From positions 7,688,001-7,752,000 of the forward strand of contig NC_003281.10 in the NCBI RefSeq assembly GCF_000002985.6: 64,000 nt of DNA. The letters are read 5' to 3'. The notes under the pieces are model-generated. The model was given only the letters and a program-made list of their open reading frames with translations. It was not told where the DNA came from and searched no databases. This stretch comes from Caenorhabditis elegans (taxonomy: Eukaryota; Nematoda; Chromadorea; Rhabditida; Rhabditidae). Positions 36,421 to 50,097 of the stretch are shown piece after piece. Positions within the stretch are counted from its first letter, which is position 1; each line of letters begins with the position of its first letter. The position numbers and the translations under genes were made by a program.

Positions 36421-39135
36421 ATTATTTTTAGTTCATCATTATTTCCTGTACAAAAACCACCCAAAAGTGCATTCTATTTGGTATGCTGGGACGGCTCGTG
36501 ACTTTTAATGAACGCTTAATCTCCGGAGAAGCGGAAACACGGAACGCAGTTTTTGGATTGAAAGATGAAAAAGATAAAAACGAGAGGAAATGAATGGGCG
36601 GCTTTTTTGAAGATTGGGAAATGGAATGGAGACATCAAAGATTATTGCGAAACACATTTCTCTCCCATTGGCTTTTCATCCCCCTATCCAACGAATCAAT
36701 GTTATTTGAGAAACACAAAGATCCGTGGATGTTCTAGGTTTCCTTGAAACCTGACTCTTCACCTAGTTCTGCCTCTTTTGTTTTCTGTTGACGTAAGTTG
36801 AGGAAATCTAGGGTGAGCTAGGCATTCTGAATTCTAAATGCAATGTTTTTCATTTTTCTAGTTAATTTGTTACGATGATTCTAGGAATTTGATACTTCGA
36901 CTATGATCGTAGAGGACGGAGAATCAGAGTTGTATATTCAAAGTATTTTTTTTAATTTCCAACTTACCTTCTTCCTAGACACAATTTTCCTCTTCAAAAT
37001 TGACTATTTTTGTTTTGGCGGAAACACACAGTCGTTGCTGGCTACTACTACTACTATTACTTTACTTTTGCTTGTTTTTGAGGTCTTCACAGCTTCTTCT
37101 TCTTCTTCGTCGTCGCCGTGTTCTTGTTTTTCGTGCGCTTCTTCTTCTAGCGCGAGTCTCTGAAATTCTTTTACTATTTCTATCAGTGTTCCGTGTTCGT
37201 TTTGTCTGCCAGTTGTTTTGACGACGGAGACGATGGCAAAGACGGCGACGACGAAAAAGTAGTTGTTGTACAGCTATCCAAATGGAAATAGGGGATAATG
37301 GCAGACGGCGTCGTCACCTAAATATATCAAAGTCTTCCTTTTCCTCTTTTTTGTCCGATTTATAATATTATATCGGTTGAAAACCACATCGTTAGATTTT
37401 ATCTCATTTCATTTGTCATTGGTCATTTCGTGGTTGCTTTCGGCATGCCTATTATATTAGAGAGATGAACCAACCGGTTCAGGGCACCCGAGCACATAAT
37501 TAAGACAACATTGTGATTGCGTAAGCTATTGTTCACTTCATTGTGTTGAAAGGTACAGTACCACTAAAAACTCTTTGTTACTCCCAAACGCACACAGTGT
37601 TACCGTAACCCTCAAAAAAGTGTACCGCCTGTGTATTATTGTCACGGTTGTTGTTATGTCAGAAGATAGATCAGAAGCAAGAAGGGAGGTGGAGCCTCTT
37701 CTTCACTCGGGCGTTCCAAACCGCCTCCCTAACTTCTCTAAAGCTCTCTTTCTTTTGTGATATCTCATCTCCTTCCAGCTCTCCTTCATATTCGTCTTCG
37801 TCTTCTACCCAAGGCATGTGCCACTCCCCAGAGTCTTTCACCTTGTTCTTTGTTCACTCTATTCCCTCTACTATCTAACCAACGACGCCCTTCGAGCTTA
37901 TCCATTTTGGACGGCTACTTCTTGCGTGCTCTTTCTCTCTCTCTCTCATTCCCTTTCCTTCCTCCCATTCTTCTAGGGACCCCTTTTTCTCACTTTCAAG
38001 CACACTCCAATTGTACTTTTATTGAACATTTCATTTCGCTCGAGAAATTTTGATTTTATGGTGGAGCTCGTCAGAAACATAAGGGTTACTGTAGGATTGA
38101 AATTGTTTGATAATTATGATGTTATTAATTTTGGCTCAAACTCGAGCTCGGACAACTGAATTACATACCAAATGCAAATCTACCGTAGTCAAGAAGTACA
38201 GATATCAATTTCGTTATATTTTTACCATCTCATCCACCTGTTTCTCTTTTTTGTCACATTAGGGACTGGTGGTACCAAGTACTCATTATTGAACATGACC
38301 ATTAGCATTCAACCATATGGGAAAGCGAAGCGTACGCAATTAGTCATAGTCTATGTTGAGTCAGCTAGGGAAGTATCAAGTGACTTTGAGTATGGAAGAA
38401 TCAAAAAGTTAGTTCCCTTTTTAAATAATCCTAGAATAAAATGATAAAATGTTGACATTTTAAGTTCATCCTCTCACATTTTTGTTTATTTGCTCGAATG
38501 GTGCTGGTCACCAGAGGTCCACGATGTAAATAAACATTTAAAGGAAAATGTGGGCGTGGTCTAGAATGTTTAGCTAAGTTTAGATGAACATAAATAAATA
38601 AACAAAAAAAATGTATTGAAAACTGATCAGTTTTAAAAGTTGAACTTGAAAAGCTAGAGTGCACCTCGTGCCAGATTTGTAAAATCATGTGACATTTTCA
38701 TCCCCGGTGGATTAGTGTTGTGTCATCAAAATTCTTCGAATAGAATTTCGAATTTTCAGATCTTTCTAGAATCTTGTTCATCTGTAAATTGATCATTGCA
38801 GGGTGTTTAATCATGTTTTTTTTCGGTTTTTCTTCCATTTGCGCCCCCAAAAACATGACACACACCTGTGTAACAACACAGAAATCGTACACACAACACT
38901 CGACCGATTTGCCTATTCCTATTTTCTTTCCCACTCTATCCCACTTCTCTATTTTTGTCGCTCTTTTCATATGTTTAATTCGACTTTATAATAAAACGCG
39001 GTCAGCGGTGTGGTCAGTGGCGCGTGGTTCAATTATGGCCCCCACAACCACAGCCAACCCAAATGTTCCTTGTGAATCTAAAAAAGATAAAACCATTTAT
39101 CAAAAATATACAATTTTTGTTTCAGAAAACGTGAA

Positions 39136-40589
39136 ATGAGCGAATCGGAGTCATTGGGTGGGAGCAGTGCGTCAACGACAGCCGGAAGCGACGAATACAC
39201 CATGTCGCAGATTTTCGGTGCTGCCGGGCGTCCTATTCCACTCTCGACGTTCGGTACAGCAATTCCAAACTCTTGGGGATCAGGTGAGGAGTGTTAATAA
39301 TCGTGTCAAACTTGTGCATGAGAAAATAACATCTACAACAAACATGAAACGTGGAGATGCAATTTATCTTCAAAATAATTTAAATTCTAACGTGTTTGGA
39401 AACGTGAAAACGTGGTCTAATTTGATTCAAAAAGAACAAATAGAGTTCGTTTGTTTGTCTTGAAAATAATGAACAAACCAAATAACGTCCTCTCTAATCG
39501 CGTTCAACGCCTCCAGGAAATTTTTGTTCGCCACCTGATGAAAGGTTTGCATTTTTATTTATCTGAATAACATAATTCCGTTAAAATTAAAATTTTGCCA
39601 CAAAAGATGGATTCCGTGTTTCTGAAAAACAAATTTCACTGTGAAAAAACAAGTACGCATTTGTGCGTACGCTTTGTGCAATTGCGGAGGAGACATCAAA
39701 CTTGACGCGCAAACATTGCTTCATTTTTTTAAAATTTTAATTCTGAATCCTAAATTTCATATTTTTCAGCCGTATCGCAGCCGATGCTTGCGGGCTCATT
39801 TGGCTTGGCACCTACACCTCCACCAGTCATTCAAGAGGTAAGATTTGCCGGTTTTTAGGCTCTAAATTTCGATTTTTCGTCATTCTTCCTTGAGCGGTGA
39901 AGTAATTAACTAGTTGATGATTCTCTAAGTCGTGAACAGCTTTTCTCCCTGTTTTCAAAAATTAGACGAATATATTTTCTGCAAAAGTTACCTTCTCGCG
40001 TCTTTTTTCTTGAAATTCACAAGGTTCGCCTCGTAAAATGTCTTCTCACACCTGAGTCTCGAGCACACACGGTGCGTTCATTCTTTTATTCGTTTACTCC
40101 GCGCGGAAAGAATCTAATACGTTTACTTTATGCATCAGATAGCAAACTACACACACATAAGTCCACGGGAAAACAAATAAAATAACAGTTTTCGTTCATA
40201 AACTCGTAAAATTGTATTTTATAGCTTTCTCATGCGCATATTTGTTTTCGGTGTGACACTTTAGTTTTTAGAATTCTCTTTTCGATTCAAAATCGGCAAA
40301 AATTATTTTTTTTTCTTAACTAAAAGATAGTTGAAACGCCCACATGATTTAATTAGGCTACTAGGCTACGTTATTGAACTTTTGCCCTAATTTTTATATT
40401 TTGTTTTAAAAACCAATTGACCTAAAAATGTTTTGAAAAAATTAGGGCATAATTTCATCCTTTGCTGTGATATTTTTTTAAGGCACTTTCAATGACTTCT
40501 GCGTTTTTCGCAAATTAATTTTTAGGCCTAAAATGTGTCCCTTTTCCTATCCACGATTGTCATCCTATGTAGATGCGTTCTTCTCATCT

Positions 40590-40622
<33 letters not shown>

Positions 40623-43600
40623 TACTTTTTCCCGCATTTTCTCGTCTTCCAACTTGGCGTTTGCAGTTGCCACCTATGTGTCTGCGTCTTTTAAACTGCG
40701 CCCATTCTCTCATTTCTATTTTCTCATCGAACACACTTACATTTCGGAGTGTTATCGAATGTGTTAATGGTTATGACGTGGCATTAGAGAAACTGTTTTT
40801 CATCATCCACAACCGAAGATGAAAGAGAAAGTTCTGTGATGACGTCTGTTATCAGTTCATGCTGAATGTTTGGCAAAAATCTTTTGATGCAGTAATTTCA
40901 AGTTTTGGTTTTTGATGTCTATCAATTACAGTGAGTCTATCACTTTTCGATTAAAACATCTCGTTTTGCACAACGGAAAATAATTTTACTCATTTTAGAT
41001 TGCCAGAAATCTACGACGTGATTTTTATTTACTGTAGGGTTCTAGAGTCCACAAAAGAATTTATTGTAGATACTCCACAAAAAGTTTCCGCTCTGTTCAA
41101 CATGGCTAAAGATAAGTGTGGATTGATCTCCGATCCTTTCCTCTTCAGCTTTTTTCTAATGCGGCGACCAAACCCCGCCCAGGCGTGGTACTAGTAGAGT
41201 CTAGGCCTCATTTCGCTCTCGTTCATATAGGATGGCGCGAGATTCATTGGCGTTTTCTTTCCTTCCGTTCGTTTGTTCGTTCGTTCTTCTCGGCGTTTGT
41301 ATCGTTTGGTTCCATTCAGTGTCTAGACACATAACGATACGTCTCTTTTTCACTTCTTGCGTCGTAGTGTCTTTCCTCCTAACTGGTCATAAATTTCGGC
41401 GATCGTTTTTTAGAAGGGCCTGATGGCGTGGTGCGTGGCGGCACTGCCAGTCTCGGGACCTTGGCGCTCGTCCTTTGGTCAACGAACACCATGGGAGTCT
41501 GGCTTTTTTCTCTGCGCTTCTGTGGTTCATTTCAATGATCTCATCCAGAAGAGAGAAGCCTCTCATTCTCGATTTTGATGTTGTACAACGTGTTGATGCA
41601 TCTGCGTCTTAACAGGAGCGCCGTGAATTCTCTTTTCTCCCACCACATCCGCGCTCTGTCCCGCCCGTGTTCTTGCTTTCTTCCCTCGTCTTTGTCATTT
41701 TCTTCACTCTAGTCTTCCTCAAACAGTAGAGACACCGAGTCGAGCCGAGAGACGATAGGAAACGGACAGTTGTATTTAGTACCAGGCCCCAAGCGCAATG
41801 CCTCTCGCCCTCTCTTTCTCTCAATTCTCCCCCTACAATGTTTCTCGAGACCGCCCAGTTCTATGTGACACTGAGAAAGAGTGAGAAAGAGAGATGAGTC
41901 TGTTTCCTTCTGGAAAGCCAGAGAGACAAGTCGGAAGTTCGCGCGCGCGCGAGCGCCCTCCTCCGCGGTCGCCGACCGCTCGGACGTTTCAATAAAATCG
42001 TCGGCGGTCATCTTTCGTCTACTTCTCGTGCTGTACGATTTCTTATTTGACACGTGTTCATATTCATGCTGAATCAGTTTAACAGTTTTTAAACCTATTG
42101 TATATTTTGATATAGTTCGACAGATGGCTTAAGATATATTTGCGTAAGAATCAACGTTGGAGAGAGAAACATGAGAGCCGTCAGAAACCTTAGCACCACC
42201 TGTCCAATGCTCGATCTCCTTACGAGGTGTCTCTACCCGCCTCTGACCCATATTTGACTAGTTTTATGGTTTGCTTAGCTACAACAAGATCACGATGAAA
42301 GAAGAAAATTATAAGTATTCATCCATGAAATACTGAAGTTTCACTGATACCAAACAAAAAAAAAGTCGGTACCGATGATAAGCATAGAAAACGCTCACTC
42401 AACACTTTTCTTGACTTTATCACTCCTGTATGTGATAATTTCCTTATTTGTACTGCGATGGACAGAAGGAACATGGCGCCACTCTCTCTATCTTTTTTTG
42501 TCCGTCATAAACACTTTTTTATGATTTCAATTCCTCGGTGAAAACGCGTGGCAACGAACACACGACTCCGCCTATTCGATGTTTTCTGTTCGTTAGGTAC
42601 CATCCGTATGCCCTCACTCTCCGCCTCACCCTCCCAGTCCATCAGGCTGTCACCCTTTTTATTCCATTTGAGGCATTTGGAGAGCGATGATCGCATGGGA
42701 CATATGTATATATATACATATATATATGCCATCTGTCGTTTCCTAGCACTCGCTCAAAATTTCGATTATTTAGATTTGAAATATACAATGACCTTCTATT
42801 TTTATTTTTGAATTATTCTTTTCGGGTCAAGATTTACGCATGAGTTGGCCCGAGTACTACGCGTTGTTCACTCATTTTCTCCCATCAAAATAGTCCACGT
42901 TGACACAGTGTGTGCGCTTTCACATGACGAAATATTTTTCCCTGCTTTTCGCTAGGCGATTTCATCATGAATACCGGCCCTGCGCTTCAGTCCCAAATCG
43001 TGATTCATTCTCTTTCTTGTTTTCAGTTTTTGACCAAAGACTTCCGTGAAGAAAAAATTGGTAGAAATTCGGAATTCGATATTGTGCCTACTCGAGATAA
43101 GTGTAATTCTAGAAGGGCACCCATGCATTTTTTTCCTCTTTATTTTTATCTATTTTTCACGCGTAGTACATTTTGTGCTGCTGCTTTTTGGCGCGTACTG
43201 AAATGACCTTCTGTAAGGCCATTTTGACGAGGATGACACGAAATTGAGAAATTGCCACCCTCCCCTTTAGTACTGTGACATAGAACCGCACGCGCCGTCC
43301 GTTTGTGAAGGTTATTGATCCGATTTCTTAATTCCTTTCGAAACCTCGTTTCTTCTGGTGCTTCCTCACTTTAAATTTATATCTTCAGATCGTCAAGTGC
43401 ACGCTGTGCCTGGAACCATACCGTGATCCGAAGGTTCTTGCGTGCTTCCACTCGTTTTGCAAAGGTTGTCTGGCAAAACATCTCGAACAGCCGGAGCGCA
43501 TCATCTGTCCACAGTGCCACATGGAGACTCAGTTAAGGTACAGAAGAATATTTGATAAAATGTAAACTAATTTATTAAAAATTTACAGCGTACAACTCGG

Positions 43601-46600
43601 TTTAGACTCGTTGCTCACTGACTTCGGGCTCGAGTCAGTAATGAACAAGCAACAACAGTTGTTCGCCAATATGGGACTCTCCGACATTGGAGCTCCAACA
43701 CCATCAACAGCCATTCCTGTTCCAAATGCCCATCTTCATCCATCGATGGTTGCAGGATCGGATCCTTCAAATCCTGTTGTTGGGTTCGGATTTGGATCAC
43801 CATCATCAACCACATCCTCATCTCCACCATTGAGTAATTCGCCGACGATTGAGCAACAACAGCATGCTCAACTCACCGCCATGATGCAAGGAATTATGAG
43901 CAACAACAATGTAGCAGTCAGCAATGGATCTGGAGTGCAGGTCGCCTCGGTTCCAGCAGTTCACTGCAGTGGGTGCAAGTCCAATGAGACGGTAAGTATT
44001 CATGCTGACTTGAAAAGTACAAAATTTCAAAGAAATTACAGGCAACTTCGTTCTGTCAAGACTGCAACGCGAATCTCTGTGACAACTGCACAATGGCCCA
44101 TAAATTCATGCACTGCTTCGCAGATCATCGTGTTGTCAGTCTCACTACACCTGGAACTGGCTCTTCATCATCGTCAACATCGAGTTCGTCATCAGCATCT
44201 TCAACTTCATCACATCAAGTGCCATCACTTGGGGGAAAACAATCACCAGATAGTATGATGCTTGGATCCGGAAAGCGATCAGTACTGTGCCTCCAGCATC
44301 GTGCTTCAGAACTCGTCTTCTTCTGTGTGTCGTGCAATTTGGCAATCTGCCGTGATTGTACTGTTTCTGATCATCCATCGGGAACCCATCAGTATGAACT
44401 TATTGCTGACGTAAGTTTTGCTTAGTGTTTCTTTTTGAAATCAATGGGGGAAAAGTAAAAGAGAGCTAGTATGATTAATTGGTTGACAATTATTCCTCGG
44501 GCTAATGTATTTGATGATCACGCGTGAACGAGTGCTCACGATATCTGCCAGTCCACTCGAAAAATCAATTGTTAGCAACATCAAGAAAAGAGATTTTTGT
44601 ATTCAAAACCATTATCCTTTCTTTTTGTGGGCGCCAGTAGTCGCTTCAAAACTTCATTAATCGCATTATTTCTCTCGAAATTGAGAACAGAATACGAGGA
44701 AGTGGAAATTTTCGAATAGTTTTGTTTTAACAATGGTTTTTGAGAAAAAAAGAACCTAAAACTTGTAATTTTGAAAAATTATTGTTTATTTGTCCAGTAG
44801 TTACGTCATCAATCAAGCAGGTGTTAATACACTAACAAAGAGAGATTATTGAAGTAGTCCAAATTAAAGATTGACACTCTTTTGTCACGTTTTCGGGTTG
44901 AAACTGGTGCTCATATAATCGATTTTAACATCAAATTAAAAATAATAACTGGAAACGTAAGAGGAGTGCTTCCCAAATATTTCGAATTGCGAGAATTGCA
45001 ATTTTTGGAACAATAACCTAATGATTTCAGGTCGCCGACAAACAAATGCTCAAAATGGAGCAATTGATTGCAGATGCGCGGAGTAAGCATGCCGATATGC
45101 TCGATATGTTCAAGCAGGTAACAATTTAATTTAATGAGTTGGATTTTCTGTGATTTTGGTCGTATTTTTCGTTTTAATGGGGTGACAGGTGTAAAGATGA
45201 GGAAGAGAGAAGGATTTAATACATTAGGCAAATATGGTGTTTGATCAACTAAACTGTATGAAAAATTCTACCTAAAAAGGCTTCACGATAACCGTTTGTA
45301 ATAAATGAAATTTTCAGGTTGACAATAAGCAACAAGTTCTGACAGCCTCGTTGCACAATGCACATGCTCAACTGGAAGAGACCGTTTCGAATTTGATCAA
45401 TGTTATTCAAGATCAGAAGAAGACTTTGGCAAAGGATATTGATAACGCTTTTGCAGCCAAGCAGGTAATTTATCAAATTTTTGAATTTTAAATTGTTTTG
45501 GCTCATGCAATTAGTATGACAGATGGTGACGCGCACAAAAATTGTTAAAATATTTTGCCTAGAAACCGGCGAGATCAAAAGAGATATCCCACTTGGAAAC
45601 TAGTGTAGGAATGGTGCTAATTACGAGTACATTCTTTTTGCGGAAGATTTTATGAGCCATGTGTTGCCAGAGAAGAGCGGTTCTTCTGATTCGTCGTCCC
45701 CACAGTGGCACATTCGAGGTCAGAAGGTGTTTATGGTGGTTTAATGGGGTCGGAGGACCGCATGGATTAAAGAGACACGGAAAAAGTAGAAGAAATTGGA
45801 GAAGAAGATGAGGAAATTGGCGGTAAAAGGAGGTCGAATGTTGCCTCCTCGTCAGTGATGCATTGAAAAATGAGTAGCGGTCGACCTTGACGCACACATA
45901 GTGAATTTTGGATTTAAAGGTTTAAACGGTGGATTTACTGCTGTTCGAAATTGAACATAAATGCAAGACGGATGGCAAGAGAAGTTAACTTAAGATTCAA
46001 TTTTGGGGTCGGTTTAACTCATTCCGTTAGTCCGTGTTCAACAGATCATATTTACTCAGACATCATGTACTAAGTCAATGTCATCTCTTGAGACAATGCT
46101 ACTGTAGTATTAGTACCCCTTAAATGGAACTTTTATTTGGATAAAGAGTGTCTAGCAAGTACACAACACCTTCCTCCGTCATTTCTTATCTGTACAAATT
46201 TATGTTTTGGTCATTTATGGTGACGGAACAATGAACAGAAAATTGGCACCTTGCTGATCGTGTCGACAACGATGGTCCTCGAATAATTGAGATGATGACG
46301 CAAGATATGCGCATTTATGTCAGGTCAAGTTTTGATGACCTCTCATCAAGGCTCCGTAAGATTGATGGATCGGCGGAGATAGTAGTACGTGGGAAAAGGA
46401 TTCCGGAAACAACATATTCCTAAGAATAGTTTTTGGTTTCAAGAATTTGACAATTTCGATTGTTATTTAAAATCTTTATTGACAACCTGTCTATCCGAAT
46501 TTCCGCTGATTTCACTTATTTCTGATAGTCGGCATCATGATCATACAACTTTAATCGACAACGTTGTCAACAGCGCGGTAGATGCTACGCGCTGGATAAA

Positions 46601-48351
46601 CATATCATTTAAAAAAAATGAGGGTCCAAATTTAAATTATCATTTCAGATCCAACTCACCATGGTCGACAAGCGGATTCAATCGATGGCCGACAAACTAT
46701 CTCAGACAATTGAATTCTCTCGTAGATTGATGTCCTTCGCGTCGCCAGCGGAGGTTATGGTATTCAAACAGCTTCTTGATACCCGTCTCCAATTGTTCCT
46801 CGGATTCAACCCTGATGTAAGTCGCTGTTTCTAAATGACACTAGAACGTTTCAAGCTTTGAAGATAAAATTTATTTATTTTAGACCAGTGGAGTTCTGAT
46901 GACCCCATGTGAGATCGAATATCTTGGAGCTGCTGGACTTTTCAATAACTCGGCATCTACAGTCTCACAACTTCTTGGATCAGTTCACGGAGGAAGTCCA
47001 ATCAACAATGCCCCAGCAGCAAATGACTTTTTGATGCCCCAAGCCGGACTTGCACCAATCGGACGAGCACAAAGCCGTATCATCCCAATCGAACAAAACC
47101 AACTTGCTCGTTCTCCGCCACATCACATTGCTGGTTCTCTTCCAATGAATGCATATTCTGATTCTAATCTTCTTCGTCCAAATAAGGACTTTGGTGGATC
47201 CTCGCAATCATTGGGACCATTCAATCCACTTGGAGCGTCTGTTCCAGGTGCTGCTGCTGATCCATTCTCATCTCAGTATGATAAATGGAGCCTTGGAGTT
47301 GAACCATCAGTTGGAGGTCTTCTCGAAGGTGGAAACGTTGACGAGGAGAAATTCCAAACTTTGTTCCCACCATCAAGATCTCAGATTAAGCGTCAGAAGA
47401 TGATCTATCATTGCAAGTTCGGAGAGTTTGGAGTCATGGAAGGACAATTCACTGAGCCATCTGGAGTTGCTGTCAATGGACAGGGCGACATCGTCGTTGC
47501 TGACACCAATAATCACCGTATCCAGGTGTTCGACAAGGAAGGTCGTTTTAAGTTCCAATTTGGAGAATGTGGCAAACGCGATGGACAATTGTTGTATCCA
47601 AATCGTGTGGCTGTCAACCGTACCACCGGCGACTTTGTTGTCACTGAGAGATCGCCAACTCATCAGATTCAAGTGTACAACCAGTATGGGCAATTCTTGC
47701 GTAAATTCGGCGCCAATATCCTCCAACATCCACGTGGAGTGTGTGTTGATAGCAAGGGACGCATCATTGTTGTTGAGTGCAAGGTAAGATTTATCAATTC
47801 CTTTTCATCTTTTGATAAAATATATTTCCAGGTCATGCGTGTAATCATTTTCGATATGTTCGGCAACATCTTGCAAAAGTTCTCATGCTCTCGCTATCTC
47901 GAGTTCCCCAACGGCGTGTGCACCAACGACAAGAACGAGATTCTGATATCTGATAACCGTGCTCATTGCATCAAGGTGTTCTCCTACGAAGGACAATATC
48001 TTCGCCAAATCGGAGGCGAGGGAGTCACCAATTACCCAATTGGGGTTGGAATCAACTCTCTTGGAGAAGTAGTTGTCGCTGATAACCACAACAACTTCAA
48101 CTTGACTGTCTTCTCTCAGGTAACTTGATAAAATAAGAATGAAACAAGACGTAGTTTATAAACCAAATTTTCAGGATGGAACCATGATTGGAGCTCTTGA
48201 GTCACGTGTCAAGCACGCTCAGTGCTTCGATGTTGCTCTTGTTGATGATGGATCAGTTGTACTTGCATCGAAAGACTACCGTCTTTACCTCTACCGCTTC
48301 CTTCCGGCCACATCTGGACAGTCAACTTCTTCCGCTTCTAGCCAGATCTAG
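39136..48351 (+). CDS. ncl-1: NCL-1, RING/B-box/coiled-coil/NHL-repeat (TRIM-NHL) protein
   Basis: Exons: 39136-39283, 39770-39837, 43389-43537, 43589-43991, 44042-44410, 45031-45117, 45318-45464, 46649-46816, 46884-47783, 47832-48119, 48175-48351; 967 residues, all in phase. The C3HC4 RING occupies residues ~76-115 (CTLC...CFHSFCKGC...CPQC). Two B-boxes follow (~245-290, CSGC...CQDC...CDNC; ~335-376, CLQH...CVSC...CRDC). Residues 380-510 are helical coiled coil, and six NHL repeats run from ~680 to the end (QFTEPSGVAVNGQGDIVVAD, NNHRIQVFDKEG). Starting at Met117 (43521) would give 851 residues, the length I recall for the original NCL-1 model; that start cuts the RING. NCL-1 is the Brat homologue that limits nucleolar size and rRNA/ribosome production. 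nhl-1 was considered; the neighbours and the length fit ncl-1 better. Confidence 0.88.
39838..43388 (+). other. 3.5-kb ncl-1 intron before the RING exon
   Basis: Long intron rich in CT/T tracts. It contains a CT microsatellite (40588-40620), an alternating CG run near 41939-41953 and an AT palindrome near 42701-42730. No exon with splice and coding support was found in it. Confidence 0.6.
45465..46648 (+). other. 1.2-kb ncl-1 intron in the coiled-coil region
   Basis: Non-coding; the ORFs in it lack splice context and homology. Nothing else recognised. Confidence 0.6.
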
Positions 48352-49686
48352 ATATGATTGAAGTTATCTAAGGCAAGAGTAAGACCTGGAGTAACCTCAT
48401 GGAGCAGCAGGCTGAACCCCCACCCCCACCTTTTTCTTCTTGTAAATGTGAATAGAATTTTCTACTTCTATCTGCCCCGTAAAATGTGATTTTCGGCCCA
48501 ATATTCCTCTCCGTGCATCCCCTTAAAGGTGTTCTTCTGAGCTCTCGGAGCTTTTCCTTCCAGTTTTTTTCTTTTTGAATTTTTTATTTCCTGGTTTTTC
48601 GTTGTTTTTGCTTTCTATTCGTCGTTAAATGTGTATTTTTTAATTGGAGCAGTGCTCCGTTCCCCGTTTTTTATTGTTGATCACCCAAATCAGTTGGGCT
48701 CATTTGGCTCTTTCTAAGTTGTGGATTTTCACGACTGTCCTTGTCTAAGTCCCGCCCACGTTTTTATTGCTGAGCCTGGTGCTCGTTCTTGTAAAATGAT
48801 TTCCCCGTTTTGTAATTTTTAGTCCCTTATGTTATCCCTCCCATCTAAGATCCTTTTTTCTCTTTTTTTCCGGTAATTAGTCTACATGCGTCGGTGTCAA
48901 TGGTTTTCGTAGGGTTAAGAGAGCGTCTAAGACGAGCTGGTCTCGATCTATTCACCGAAAGCACATGCTCCCCGAGCCATTTTCATCTTCTGCTGTTTTT
49001 TATTTATTAAGTTCCCATCGCTGCTTTTTTGTTTGTATGGCGCCTGGAAGCGCATTTTTTATTGCATCCGTATCTATCCACCCCTTGTCAGTAAAAAGTC
49101 CCTCACATATGTTATCTTTTTTCCTTCTTATTCTAATTTTCGCTTAAAAATGCACTTCTCTACCCATCCCCCGTCCCAATTCTAACCTTTATCATTTTTT
49201 ATTTTTCATTCCCCTAAGCTCCTCCCCCTTTACTTTTCCGTAATTTCGAGTAGATTTCTTATTTATATGGGCAGTTTTCTTGTTATGTGTGTTTAAAGGC
49301 TCCACTTAAAATTCCCATCCCAACCCCAAAAACATTGGAGCATTCGATACTATTTTTTAGTGGTTTTGTTGTTGATTTTGGTGTCAACCCTACTCGTCCT
49401 TAAGCTTTTTAACCGGTTTTGTACCCTCTTAAAATTCCTATTTTCTGTTTTTTTTTTTCATTTTTCATCGTCGTTTTTATGTTGTTTCTTTTTTCTTCAT
49501 TTCTTCGGCAGGCTGGTTCCTGTTTTTTCCCCAAGCAACTTCATATTATTTTTGGCGAGAGAAACTTGATGTTATTTTCTTTTTTGTTGTATTTTTCTTT
49601 TTTATTAGCTTTTTCTTGCTTTTTTCCCACAAAAATCGTCTGTTTCCCATTTACCTTCCACTGAAAATTCCATCTTTTCGTGTAGA

Positions 49687-49692
49687 AATAAA
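49687..49692 (+). terminator. candidate ncl-1 poly(A) signal
   Basis: AATAAA about 1.34 kb beyond the TAG at 48349-48351. An earlier variant signal could also be used. Confidence 0.45.
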
Positions 49693-49994
49693 TGAGAATC
49701 GGTCCAAACAAATTTTTTTTCAAAAGTCGAATTCAAAAAAAAAAACAACCAATAGATTTTTCTGAACGTACGTAGGAAAAAAACTAGTAACTTGACACCA
49801 TAAATCGATGGCTTGATCTTTAAAAAAGACTAACCATTCGCACATTTAGAATTGTAAATAGGATTTTTCGCCACCGAAAAAACATTTTTTTCATTAACTT
49901 TTTTTCTAATTTTTTTCTCTTTTTTTCGCGTTGATCGCCTTCCATCCCAAGTTTTGTAAAAATTGATGTTTTAGTAGTTTTTTTTCGCAATTTG

Positions 49995-50000
49995 TTTATT
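49995..50000 (-). terminator. poly(A) signal of the AMP-binding-like gene
   Basis: AATAAA on the minus strand, about 100 bases past the stop at 50098-50100. Confidence 0.5.
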
Positions 50001-50097
50001 TGATTGTAATCCAACGTTTTTGTATGTCTTTTTGTAATTTTGCGAAAATTCATTATTCAAATGTTTTGTTGTCCATGAAATTGATTCAAATAAATTG

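Larger units (their letters stand above)
29301..39135. other. 9.8-kb gene-poor region upstream of ncl-1
   Basis: No gene is supported across this span. It contains T- and pyrimidine-rich tracts (33630-33660, 35710-35840, 37090-37150, 37930-37990), a short palindrome at 36247-36420 and two possible upstream ncl-1 exons (31206-31236, 31731-31816). It probably contains ncl-1 promoter and 5' intron sequence. Confidence 0.5.
48352..50097. other. convergent 3' region of ncl-1 and the AMP-binding-like gene
   Basis: Very T-rich sequence of 1.75 kb after the ncl-1 stop. If the AATAAA at 49687 is used, the ncl-1 3' UTR is about 1.35 kb, long for a nematode and suitable for translational control. No coding sequence. 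Confidence 0.6.

Noticed and set aside
40588..40620. CT-rich tract as a regulatory element
   Set aside because: Simple microsatellite, common in nematode introns.
39136..48351. TRIM-NHL gene taken as nhl-1
   Set aside because: Domain order fits both. The neighbours (lin-13 on one side, a large cadherin on the other) and the 851-residue length from Met117 fit ncl-1.
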